The translations under genes were made by a program, and so were the position numbers. A stretch of DNA of 64,000 nucleotides from Lingula anatina (Eukaryota; Brachiopoda; Lingulata; Lingulida; Lingulidae), in contig NW_019775532.1 of the NCBI RefSeq assembly GCF_001039355.2, positions 260,355 to 324,354 of the forward strand, read 5' to 3'. The notes below the pieces were generated by a model that ran no database searches, was not told the origin of the DNA, and worked only from the letters and a program-made list of their open reading frames with translations. How positions within the stretch are numbered: position 1 is the stretch's first letter; every line of letters starts with the position of its first letter. Positions 13,401 through 32,132 of this stretch are shown piece by piece.

Positions 13401-16325
13401 TATATAACAGTGCTACTCCTACTCAACTTAGTCTGTGTTTTAGTGTCTAAAATAAAGTGTTAAAATGTGGGAAGGCTCTTTACGTTGCTGGAGGAGAATG
13501 GTGTTCTGTGTTATTTGCTAGTGCCACACCTACTCTACATTGTCTGTTTTCTAGGTATCTTGCATTAGAAAGTATGTGCTTGCTGGCAACCTCAGAATTC
13601 TCTCATGAAGCAGTCAAAAAGCATCAGGAGACTGTGATCAATGCACTCAAGGTACAGATATTATAGACTTAATGTCATATAAATTAATTGATTTACAGTT
13701 GGTTGACAATATGATACAATAAATGATTTTAAAAAATTGATGAATTGCATTTCTTAAAACAATGTTTTGTATGTAATTCTGTAAAAAGTGATTTGAATGT
13801 TTTAAAAATAAATTGGGATTATATCAGAAGTTGTTTTTCTAAAAATGAACAAAATGAATAGAATATGATGAAGAATTATGAGTAATAACTCCAATTTTGA
13901 TTTGTAAATCTCCAGACTGAGAGGGACGTGAGTGTTCGTCAGAGGGCTGTGGACCTGTTGTATGCTATGTGTGACAGAACCAATGCAGAAGACATCGTAG
14001 CAGAGATGTTGACTTATTTGGAAACAGCAGATTATTCTATTAGAGAAGAAATGGTAAGGGTATCATCTTGAAACCAAATGATACCGAACCAAGCATTAAA
14101 CACTGTAATTTGATCGCATTTGACAGTCAAGGCAGCTTTTGTGAAGGTCTAAAAATGAAATTTTTATTAAAACTTAAGTGAAATATAGTTTCATAAGCTT
14201 TAAAGTTAAAGATTATAAGTGCATATTAGTGCAATAACTATACATTGGGGCATAAGCAAGTTAGAAGAAGTAGCAAGCACTATCTTTTCTCACCTACCCA
14301 ATTCCCCCTACCAGGTCCTTAAAGTGGCTATCCTGGCAGAGAAGTATGCAGTGGACTACACATGGTATGTGGACACCATCCTGAACCTGATCCGCCTGGC
14401 TGGAGATTACGTCAGTGAGGAAGTCTGGTACAGAGTTATACAGATTGTCATCAACAGGGATGATGTTCAGGGATATGCTGCCAAGACTGTCTTTGAAGTA
14501 AGATAGCCAGTAGCCAGTGTTATATGTTCATCATTTTATGTGTTATATCAGTATTTGATGGTATTTGTTACAGTTGAGGCATGTTTGTAAAATGATTACT
14601 TAATAACATAAAAACTCCTGATGTTTTATCTTGTACCCAACATGTATAACTTTACAGAAGATGTCCAGGTTATTTTCCTTTAAATGGGAACAACATTCTG
14701 AAAATGGTCATTTTTTTCAGGCACTCCAGGCACCAGCATGTCATGAGAACATGGTGAAAGTCGGTGGATACATATTAGGAGAATTTGGTAACCTAATAGC
14801 TGGAGACCATAGGTCAAGGTGGGTGTCCATTGTGGATATAAGTTTTCTAGTCTTGAAAAATTATTTATAATTATCACATAGGTTTTATCTGAGTTAAACA
14901 TAAGTAATAAAACCTATCATTTATCTAAAGAACAGGTAAACCTAATATTTTAAAATGTTGATACAAAGGTTGGGATTTATGTGGTATTGAAGAGCCATTT
15001 GTACTTTCTTTCCAGTCCTATTGTGCAGTTCCAGTTGCTCCATTCTAAGTACCACTTGTGTATTCCAAGCACTAGGGGGCTGCTGCTTTCAACTTATGTT
15101 AAATTTATCAATTTGTTCCCAGAGATAAAGGCACAAATACAAGAGGTCAGTGTAATGGTGTGGTCAAGTGTTTTTGGTTGGTTTTAAAAACATAATATCA
15201 GCAGTTGCACAATGGTTTATTAGAGTTATTTTGATGGAACTATATTAAGAAGGAAAATGTTCCTATAATCAATTTTTTTCTTTTTGAAAATGCTGTAGAA
15301 CATAGATGTTCAGTAATTTTAAGTATCCCGTACTGTTTTTCAGATTCTAAGAAATGACAATAATATAAGAAACCCAGATGTAGAAATTCAGCAGAGGGCT
15401 ATAGAGTATTTGCAGCTGACTTCAGTCACCTCTACAGATGTACTGGTATGTGCAAAAAGGAAAAAGAAATGCATTTAACTGAACATTTATATGACTAGGA
15501 ATGTATGTACTGCAGTAGGATATTTCATGTTTTTATCAACAGTAAATGGTTGACTGAGTATTTTGAGAATTAAATTTACACATGTATGTGCATAAATTCA
15601 ATATATTTGGATCTTATTATATCTTTACACTTAGGTTTTTAGAAAATGCAGAAACTTGAGATATAATCTTTTTCACAGGCTACAGTATTAGAAGAGATGC
15701 CTCCCTTCCCGGAAAGAGAATCTTCCATTTTAGCCAAATTGAAGAAGAAGAAGCCAGGAGCTGCAGAGGATCCAGATGCTGCTGGCGGCAAGTCTTCACC
15801 TCCCACTGTTGCATCCAAACCAATGCCTGAGATTAGTGTTAATGCTAGTTACCAGCCACAGGTTAGTATATAAGCTAGTTATCAGCCAGAGGTTAGTATA
15901 TATGCTAGTTATCAGGCACAGGTTAGTATATATGCTAGTTATCAGGCACAGGTTAGTATATATGCTAGTTATCAGGCAGAGGTTAGTATATATTGTAGTT
16001 ACTAGTCACAGGTTAGTATATATGTTAGTTATCAACCATGGGTTAGTGGGCTCCTAATGTAGAACCTCAGGACTGGACAATGATACTACAGCTTGCTGGC
16101 CAAATTGTTGATATTTAAATTTTTTTCCTATGTGTATTTTATAATGTTGTCTTTATCTGGTTACTTTAATTTTAAAATATTATTTTGAATTATCTAAATA
16201 AAATATTGAAAATTAAAGGGGCTACACATCTGTGTTTGGCTATTTCAGTTTCTGAATAACAACCTGCGTAATGTTTTTTATACATTTTTTGGTTACATGT
16301 TGATAGTATAAGATAGCACTTTTTG

Positions 16326-16358
<33 letters not shown>

Positions 16359-19300
16359 CCACGCATTATTTTCTTGTTCAGGGTGCATCAGGAGGATCAG
16401 CAGATTTGCTTGGCCTTTCGTCTTCAGCGCCCCCTGCAGCTGCTCCTGCCTCCAATGACACTGGCTGTCTGGTGGATGTGTTTGACATGCTGGGAACTGG
16501 CGCATCTCCTACAAGCAATGGCTTAACAGCTGCTGCAGACGAGAACTACAAAAGGTTTGGATCTGTTTGGGTTTTGACTGTGTGTGGTGCTTCACTTGTT
16601 TGTGGTGATGATGAGCTGTTTTTATGTAGCTTATTACAGCGTTGTTGATCTATTGGCATGATAAGAGGACACAGTTGGTGTGATATAGATCAGCAGATTC
16701 AATATATTTGGGAGGTTGTGGAGGTGGGGCATGGTGAAATATTCACCGGTTATAAAAATGATAATGAGGAGCTGAATTATAATCTGGGCTAATTTGGTTT
16801 AATTGACTTTGGGAATACCTATACCAGTACAAGATGTTTTAAAGTTTCACCTTTACTAGATGAGTCTTTTAATGATGTGAAGTGCAGAGTTACTGATGGC
16901 ATTGTGCCACTCTATGTAAAGCTTACTTTTGTAATATTGAGGAGTTGGAAGATATTGGCTTAACATTGTTGAAGATGTTGAATTATTGGATTGTCTGTGG
17001 AAATCAGTGCTTTTTGTGTGGTTGAGGTGCTTATCTAGAGTGTGTTAAACTGGTAATAAACTTTTTGATATAGCTGTGTGAACCGCTTATTTGCTTAACT
17101 CTGTACCTGTATATGTAAATCCTTTAATTGTTGAACCTGCTTATAAATTTGAACGAATTTGTGATTTTACTTCTCTGAATCATACTAACCAACATCAGAA
17201 GATAAAATATCACACTTAACAGCATATTGATTTAGAAGTTTCCTTTTCCTGAAGAATGAATTAAGTTTGGTATTACCTTTCTGTTGATATTCCAGTAATT
17301 TATAAAGGAGTTGAAAATTTAATGAAAAATGTGTTTAATTGTGGTGTAAACTTGTGAAAAAAGAAACTTATTAATAGTTTAACATCTAAGTCTTGGTGGC
17401 CAAGAAAGTAAAAGGTACTTGTCCAGATGATCTGTTAGAGCCTTGTCAGTGAATTTTATCAAGTATGATATAGAATAATGATTTGAATGTTTAAAAAGGA
17501 GTGCTACCCCAAGTTCTTGCTGCTTTGTGGAGTATATCTTATAGTTTAGAAGTGACAAAAGTAGTTGATTGTGCTAGAACATCCCCCTGGCTTGAACTGA
17601 AAGTGTATGTTCCATTGTAATGCATGTTTGTATTGAATGCTTGCTTATTATTCAGTGCAACTACCCCAGATCTTGAGGCTGGACCAGACAAAATACATGA
17701 GTGAGTGTCACAACTTTCTATGGCTGAAGTATTAGTGGATTTGAATTTTGTTCTGTGAATTGTATTGAATCTTTTATTATGACGTACAGTGAAGTAATAC
17801 AAGTATTTTGTTTCTTTTTAGAATATAAGCACATTTTTCAATAATAAGAGAAAAATGTATTTATGCCACTTAAAGTTTGTTACCACAAATCCCTAACCTT
17901 TTAGTTTTATAAACTTGATATGTTTTTGTAGTGCTCAGATATGAGTAGTTTGTTTTCATGCGAGTGTTTATTGATATAAAGCCTAGAGAGCAGAACAAAG
18001 TATGTTCCAGATGTGTAGAAATTGAAGCATGAATCATGCCTACTAATCATATATTTGAACCTTACATAATGTTTACATACTGTCAGTAACTGTGTTATCT
18101 TACTTTTTTGCCATGTGACCTGAGTTGTAGTCAAGAGATACATGTTTAAATATTTTTGTAGTGAAGCTATATTAGGGTTGCGTGACATAGTATCTTGTCA
18201 TTCAGCACCTTTGGGAAATAATATAAGGATTCCTTATTGCATAAGTAACTCTGCTTTTGGTTGTTAAACATAGAATAAAAAGATTGCAATCATTGTCCCT
18301 AAGACATTATAAAGATCCAAGGAAAACTTGAAAATTCAGGAAAGCAGGAGTGTTTTATCTTGAGATGATCTTTTTTTTTACTTTGAATTACACACTTTTC
18401 TTATTAAAATGATGTAATTAGAATGTAGTAAAAAGATTGTCAGAGAAAAGTGTTGTTTTGATTTTACGTGAAATGTACCTTTTAACATGACCTGAAGATT
18501 GTTTTAAACTTGAGGCAGACATTGGTATTTGTAGAATAACTCTTCTCTTTTAACTTTTGGATAATTTACAGTATGTTTTTACTGCAATTTGAACCTTTTG
18601 TGTGTTATTCCAGGTTTGTATGCAGAAACAATGGTGTTATTTTTGAAAATGATCTGCTTCAAATTGGGATCAAATCCGAGTACAAGCAAAACCTTGGCAG
18701 AGTGGGAATGTTTTATGGTAACAAAACTAGTGTGCCATTTTCCAATTTTACCGCAGAAGTCAGCCTTCCAGGAGAGCTAAGTAGTCATATCCTTTACACA
18801 ATTTCTTTTTCTTTATTATTGTTTTCTTCATCTAGGAAACATGGTTTATTATTTTTTTTAACTGTGTGTGTGCCATTTTGCTACAAAGACTCACTTTACG
18901 TCTGATATGAATATATGGAACATCTGATTATTTTAAATGTCAATTCCATTGTTGTAAATCTACGTAGGTACCTACTTTGTTTCAAACAGGATATGAGTTA
19001 AAGAATGTTGAGTACAAATGGAAAACAGTCTGTATGATACTTTTTAGTTACTGTTACTGTCACAATAATGCTGAAATTTATCTTTAACTTAAAGTACTGG
19101 GAGTCTGTACTTTCCATCTTGTGATAAGCTTTCTTGTTTGAAGTCGTGTTTTCCTTAACCTGTTGTACAACTCATGGCTCAAGCTAAACCAGTAGATTCA
19201 CAGGTAGAGGCAGGTGCCCAGAAGCAGCAACTTGTCAATATTGAGTGTGTGACAGATTTCACAGTGCCTCCTGTACTAGTAATCAATTTCCTGTAAGTAT

Positions 19301-20619
19301 ATTCAGTTTTCTTTTTCATTAATTCTCCAACGATATTATATTGAATGGTGTTGTTGTAGTTTGGTCTATGCACTTATGAGATAAGAATGTGGACAAATGA
19401 GTCTCATATGATTGAACTATTTTATATGATTGAACTGTTTTTGTTTTTATGACTTGTTAGATACAGTTAGTAAATAAATGCTATTTTACACAAAAAATGT
19501 TTTGATTAAAAGGTGATTGAGTGATTAAAATAATGTCAGAGGTTAGATTTATTTCATTTAAATTCCTTTTTGAAACAAATATTATAATGTTTTAGTTAAT
19601 TCTGTATCTTTATGGATTTTCAGTTATAATGGTGCCCAGCAACATATGACTGTTAAGATGCCAGTAATGGTGAATAAATTTTTAGAACCAGCTGAAATGG
19701 ATGCGGCCACTTTCTTTCAAAGATGGAAAAATTTATCAGCGTAAGTTTATTTTGTTAAGATTTTTCTGTATCAGAAGTGACGAAATGCTGTTCTCTAAAC
19801 AAAATTAACAGACTGTTTCATTTAATTATGATTTCTTTTAATTATTTTTCCAAAATGCACATGGACTAAGTCAAGCTTTTCAATTTCACCTCTTTAGCCC
19901 TGCCCAGGAATGCCAGAAAATATTTAAAGCAAAACCACCAATGGATGGAGAACAAACAAAATCAAAGGTATTCTTTTGACACACTAGATTGCTGTTCTTT
20001 AATAAGGAAAAAAACTGAAAGATTAGGTAGAAATATCATGACATTTTTTGAAAAGGTGTCTACAAGGCAAAATAAACTTTGATATACTAATATTAACACT
20101 GTTAGAATTTAGCTTTTGCATTCATTTGTTAACAACACAGAATATTTTGCACTTCTAGCTTCTCTGCTTTGGTTTGAGTATATTAGAAGATGTTGATCCA
20201 AACCCAGAGAACTTTGTGTCTGCTGGTGTCTTGCACACACGGAATCAACAGATTGGTGTGCTGTTACGACTGGAACCAAATTCACAAGCTCAGGTAGGTG
20301 CATTATTAGATTAAAAAAATAGTACAAAAGGCATGTGGACTCTGGTTATGGATTTTACTGTTATGTAGGAGATGAAAGAGCCCAACATTTTTAGTATGTA
20401 AGTAAAGAATTTGTCAAATTGACAAAAATTTCTCTTTTGACAGTGGAGCAGAATACATTGTTTTTAGGTTTAAGTCCTGTTCCATTACCATTGACACTCC
20501 ATTACAATAATATTAAAATACTGTTAAAATACTATTTTCAGATGTACCGATTAACAATTAGAGCCAGCAAAGATGCAATATCAACAACACTATGTGAGCT
20601 GTTAGAGAGTCAGTTCTGA
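4673..20619 (+). CDS. AP2A: AP-2 complex subunit alpha (alpha-adaptin)
   Basis: This is the large alpha subunit of the AP-2 adaptor, which links cargo and PI(4,5)P2 at the plasma membrane to clathrin. The coding exons are 4661-4736 (ATG at 4673), 6792-6860, 10815-10957, 11328-11521, 11914-12043, 12427-12637, 12987-13209, 13555-13651, 13916-14053, 14315-14497, 14721-14818, 15016-15145, 15344-15445, 15679-15861, 16382-16554, 18614-18786, 19169-19292, 19624-19740, 19898-19967, 20159-20293 and 20542-20619. All phases agree and give 944 aa, the family's usual length. The product starts [20 protein letters not shown], has the lysine-rich inositide-binding KKKY at residues 54-57, and continues as an Adaptin_N solenoid. 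A Pro/Ala/Ser hinge with DLLGL- and DMLGT-like motifs follows, then the ear ([13 protein letters not shown] onward) ending in CELLESQF. All introns are GT-AG except the AT-AC intron after exon 18614-18786. No break or missing segment was seen. Confidence 0.97.
10026..10232. mobile_element. Palindromic MITE in AP-2 alpha intron
   Basis: This 207-bp near-palindrome begins GGCCACATTCATAACC and ends with the imperfect reverse complement (GGTTGTGAATGTGGTC). The arms match through most of the element, including the GATCTG and CCACTTGAAA blocks. A TA dinucleotide flanks both ends (10024-10025 and 10233-10234), which fits a Tc1/mariner-type target duplication. It carries no coding capacity and lies in the intron before the exon at 10815. 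Confidence 0.75.
10353..10446. repeat. (AC)47 microsatellite
   Basis: A perfect dinucleotide run of about 94 bp in the third AP-2 alpha intron. The Cys-Val open frames it creates on the opposite strand are artefacts. Confidence 0.98.
13344..13554 (+). repeat. Diverged tandem duplication spanning a 3' splice site
   Basis: About 100 bp at 13344-13443 is repeated at 13456-13554, immediately before the AP-2 alpha exon that starts at 13555. Both copies contain GTGTT(A/G)AAA, GCTCTTTAC, TTGCTGGAGGAGAA, AGTGC(T/C)AC and a pyrimidine-rich end closing in TTTTAG (copy 1) or TTCTAG (copy 2). Copy 2 supplies the real acceptor; copy 1 holds a decayed duplicate of it. Confidence 0.75.
15832..16047 (+). 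repeat. 30-bp minisatellite copying an exon end and its donor
   Basis: The last 30 nt of the hinge exon (ending CCACAG at 15861) and its donor GTTAGT are repeated with a strict 30-nt period. GTTAGT occurs at 15862, 15892, 15922, 15952, 15982, 16012 and 16042, each but the last preceded by CAG or GAG. Units read in frame as about ten residues each ([10 protein letters not shown]-like), but the first unit has TAA at 15871-15873 and the fifth has TAG. Only the first donor therefore keeps the frame open. Confidence 0.9.
16327..16358. repeat. (GAT)n microsatellite beside a splice acceptor
   Basis: About eleven GAT units end 23 nt before the acceptor at 16380-16381 of the second hinge exon, just upstream of its pyrimidine tract. 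Confidence 0.95.
17656..17700 (+). other. Candidate 45-nt cassette exon in AP-2 alpha hinge
   Basis: Within the intron between exons 16382-16554 and 18614-18786 there is a 45-nt segment bounded by TTATTCAG and GTGAGTG, both good splice sites. Its length is a multiple of three. Read in the phase left by the upstream exon, it is open and would insert about 15 residues ([16 protein letters not shown]-like) between ENYK and FVC at the hinge-ear junction. Mammalian alpha-A is known to have a spliced insert in its hinge, so an optional exon here is plausible. No transcript evidence is available from sequence alone. Confidence 0.4.
18787..19168 (+). other. U12-type AT-AC intron in AP-2 alpha
   Basis: The intron begins ATATCCTTT, the minor-spliceosome 5' consensus. 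It has a branch site TTCCTTAAC at 19151-19159 and ends in AC at 19167-19168, about ten nucleotides after the branch adenosine. No AG acceptor in a usable frame exists before the conserved coding sequence. Joining C (18786) to AA (19169) restores [17 protein letters not shown], which matches the family in this part of the ear. Confidence 0.93.
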
Positions 20620-22383
20620 CTGGACTAAAACTGCCTTTTATTTATACATACAAGGCATACAAGTACTGTCTTATGTGTACAACATGTGCAAGAATGCTGT
20701 TGGCTGTATAGAATTGTACAAATAGTCAGGATCAGAAAAGAATGGAATATGTAAATTGTAATATCGTGACCCGTCTTAGTTATGTCCAGTTCTAGAATAT
20801 ATTGTCAATGTGGATAGAGTACTTTGTGGTATATGCAGATTTGAAGTGTTTTACTTTGAATGAATATAGGGGGAGAACATTTATCACTCTGGAAGCTAGT
20901 TTCTTCTCTTCATCAAAATCAAATGATGATTTAATATGATAAAATCATTACTGCCATTTAAACAAGTATCCAAACAAAAACCAAATCTTTAATATATCGG
21001 ATATAATTTAATTGTGATACTGATAAACAGTATGGTGATGACTCATGCCTCCTAGTCAATTGGTAACTGTAAGAATAAGTATACCAAGCAAGTCATGTTC
21101 CTGCTAATATATTTTGTTTCTTGTATTCATACCAATTCACCATTGAATAGAGGCTATTCATTTTTGCTTGGAGTTTAAACAGAATTCATGTAACTATACC
21201 TGTAAATGGTAAGTGTGTCTGTACATGGGTGTATGTTAAAAATGTCATGTATGGTCTTATAAAAAATTTGTAGCTTGGGGATATCTCTGTGCAGCAATAC
21301 AAACTAAATTTAAGAATATTGATTTAGTGTAACTGATTGAATAACAACATAGAAAATTGGCTCATTATATATAGCATATCACTGATGTATTTTGTAAAAT
21401 GAATGTAAAAAAAACACTCTAGGTGAATGTCATTCCTATGTGTAAACTGTTGATATTTTTGGCCATGTCAACCTTGGGGAATACTTCATCAATGTCTGTC
21501 TCTTAACTGTCAAGTGACAACATAGGCATGGGAAGTGAAGGGTGTGAAATCCATTGGTGATTAGTTAACATTTATGTATAGATGCATTGTGTGCTACAGA
21601 AGTACATATTAACAAAAAATATATTGATATCCTATGATGGAATTAAAATAAGTGAAAGAAAAAGCCAGGTGATGTAGCAAGTGCTTGTTTGTGCAGAATT
21701 GAATAATATTGTATTTGTACCCTGAAGAGTGTAGAGTATGTAGAATTATCTACATTCATTGTTTGTATGAAATATGTTAATCTTCATCATTTTGAAGCTT
21801 TATTGTGTTATATACAACACCATCTTAAGGATAAGTTTTTAATTGATTTTGAGTTTGATGTCTGTCATGTTTTTTTTTTTCTTTTGTTTCAGGTAATAAC
21901 AGGGCATGATTATATTTGCATAATGACCTTCCAGGAGTCACCATAATTATATGATATATATAACCATTCTAATGATGTTGTTCCTTGAATAAAATGATCA
22001 GTGCCACATGGGGGACAGTTCTTAAAAAGAAATCTAAACACTATATGTATATCTTTATATTTTATTATGCCATGGATCTTTAAAAACTGTATTGAATGCA
22101 CCATATTTGAATGAATATACAAGAGTAGAGACATTCCAGTAGAATTCAGGGTTGCTTTTGGGGCAATATCCCACTACTCTGCAAACATTGAGCCACCCAG
22201 GTCAGATAGTTCAGAAAAGCATATTATACATTATATTTCAATAGCAGCAGTTAGGGGTTCAACCTACTGTAATTATTTGCTTTTTACTATTTGTAAATAT
22301 CCAATATTGATTTATAAATGCTATTTCTGATCATTTAGATTATTTTCACTTTCATTGATCTAGTAAGCTGAGATAATAATAAA
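20620..22383 (+). other. AP-2 alpha 3' UTR with candidate poly(A) signals
   Basis: AT-rich sequence without coding signal follows the TGA. AATAAA hexamers at 21988-21993 and 22378-22383 are plausible poly(A) signals. Which one is used cannot be told from the sequence. Confidence 0.45.
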
Positions 22384-23109
22384 GACTTGGCATGGGCTTT
22401 TGAATGGTAGATTTAGTTGGTGGCATGGCTTTGAACAGGTGTAAATATCACATTTTGATGTTGTATCTGCTGTACACATGGTTGGTGCTGAAACTTAGTG
22501 AAACTAAACAAAAAAATGGAGTTCTTTCGTTAGGGAAAAATATAATTCTAGCGTTATGTCATCCCACTGGTGTTGTGCTGAACTTCATTTTACAGTCTAT
22601 TGGTAAAGTGATAACAAGAATATGTAGTGAAAATTTTGGAATGCATATATAAATATACAATTTTTTAAAAATTACAGAATGTTTGTTTTTTTGTGTTTGT
22701 TAGCTTGTTTTGCTGTCTCATCATTGCTAACGAGGGGTCCTGCCTTTTTAGTGCATAGTTATTTTAAAATGTCCATACTCGGATAACCAAAAACAAAAAT
22801 CACAAATAGATTTAATCCTTGAAAAAATACATATGTACAACAATCAATATAAAATACGATAAGATTATAAGGTATGCTGAGGTGGAACAGTATTTCAAAT
22901 GGTTTCTGATTGAGTATCTGCAGACTTGGATACTGACTTCATTAACTAGTTCAGTACATTATGCATCAAATCAGTCCATTCAAATCTGCCACAGTCCAAG
23001 TCAAGCTACTTATTTGAGTTAATTACCCATACAAAAAGAATGATAGTTTTTTAGTGTTTTAGGTCACATCATAAATGAATTTCAACATGGTTGTTATGCT
23101 GATAAGTCT
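22384..23109. other. Convergent intergenic spacer
   Basis: The spacer lies between the convergent AP-2 alpha and RSPH10B genes. Only short AT-rich open frames are present, and no domain or repeat was recognised. Confidence 0.5.
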
Positions 23110-23115
23110 TTTATT
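23110..23115 (-). other. RSPH10B poly(A) signal
   Basis: AATAAA on the minus strand, about 90 nt past the RSPH10B stop codon at 23205-23207. Confidence 0.6.
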
Positions 23116-23204
23116 TAAATTGAGCACTGGTAATCTTGAAGTTCCTTGCAGTGCTCTCTTGTGCTCTCTTTGCCTGTCTGGGATTAAAACATCCTTGAAC
23201 AAAA

Positions 23205-31875
<8,671 letters not shown>

Positions 31876-32132
31876 GTTCTTATTTACACTATACGGGGTT
31901 GGAAATTTGGCGCTTTCTCATTGGACTAAATTTCTTTGAGCAACCAGATATTAATATTAGTACTCTAACAGTCAAAATATATCAAGAAATAACAAATAAT
32001 AAAAATTTTTGATATTTGTCATATTTAACATCATTAAATTTGTTTACGGTAACATTTGGGCCTCTTTTTACATAAATATGATCGTACGAGTAATTATTAT
32101 TTTGTGAATAATTGGGTAGTCATGAGGACATC
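31876..32132. promoter_or_regulatory. Divergent promoter region of RSPH10B and SLC66A3
   Basis: Only 257 bp separate the two opposed start codons. Candidate sites are an E2F-like TTTGGCGC at 31906-31913 and a CCAAT box (ATTGG) at 31920-31924. On the minus strand the RSPH10B start lies in ATGGCAACC, an RFX/X-box-like half-site, which would be notable for a ciliary gene, but no full X-box is present. No TATA box is convincing. Confidence 0.5.

Noticed and set aside
15871-16045. [10 protein letters not shown] repeats as an expressed hinge extension
   Set aside because: The first unit has an in-frame TAA and the fifth a TAG, so the reference allele cannot encode the full array.
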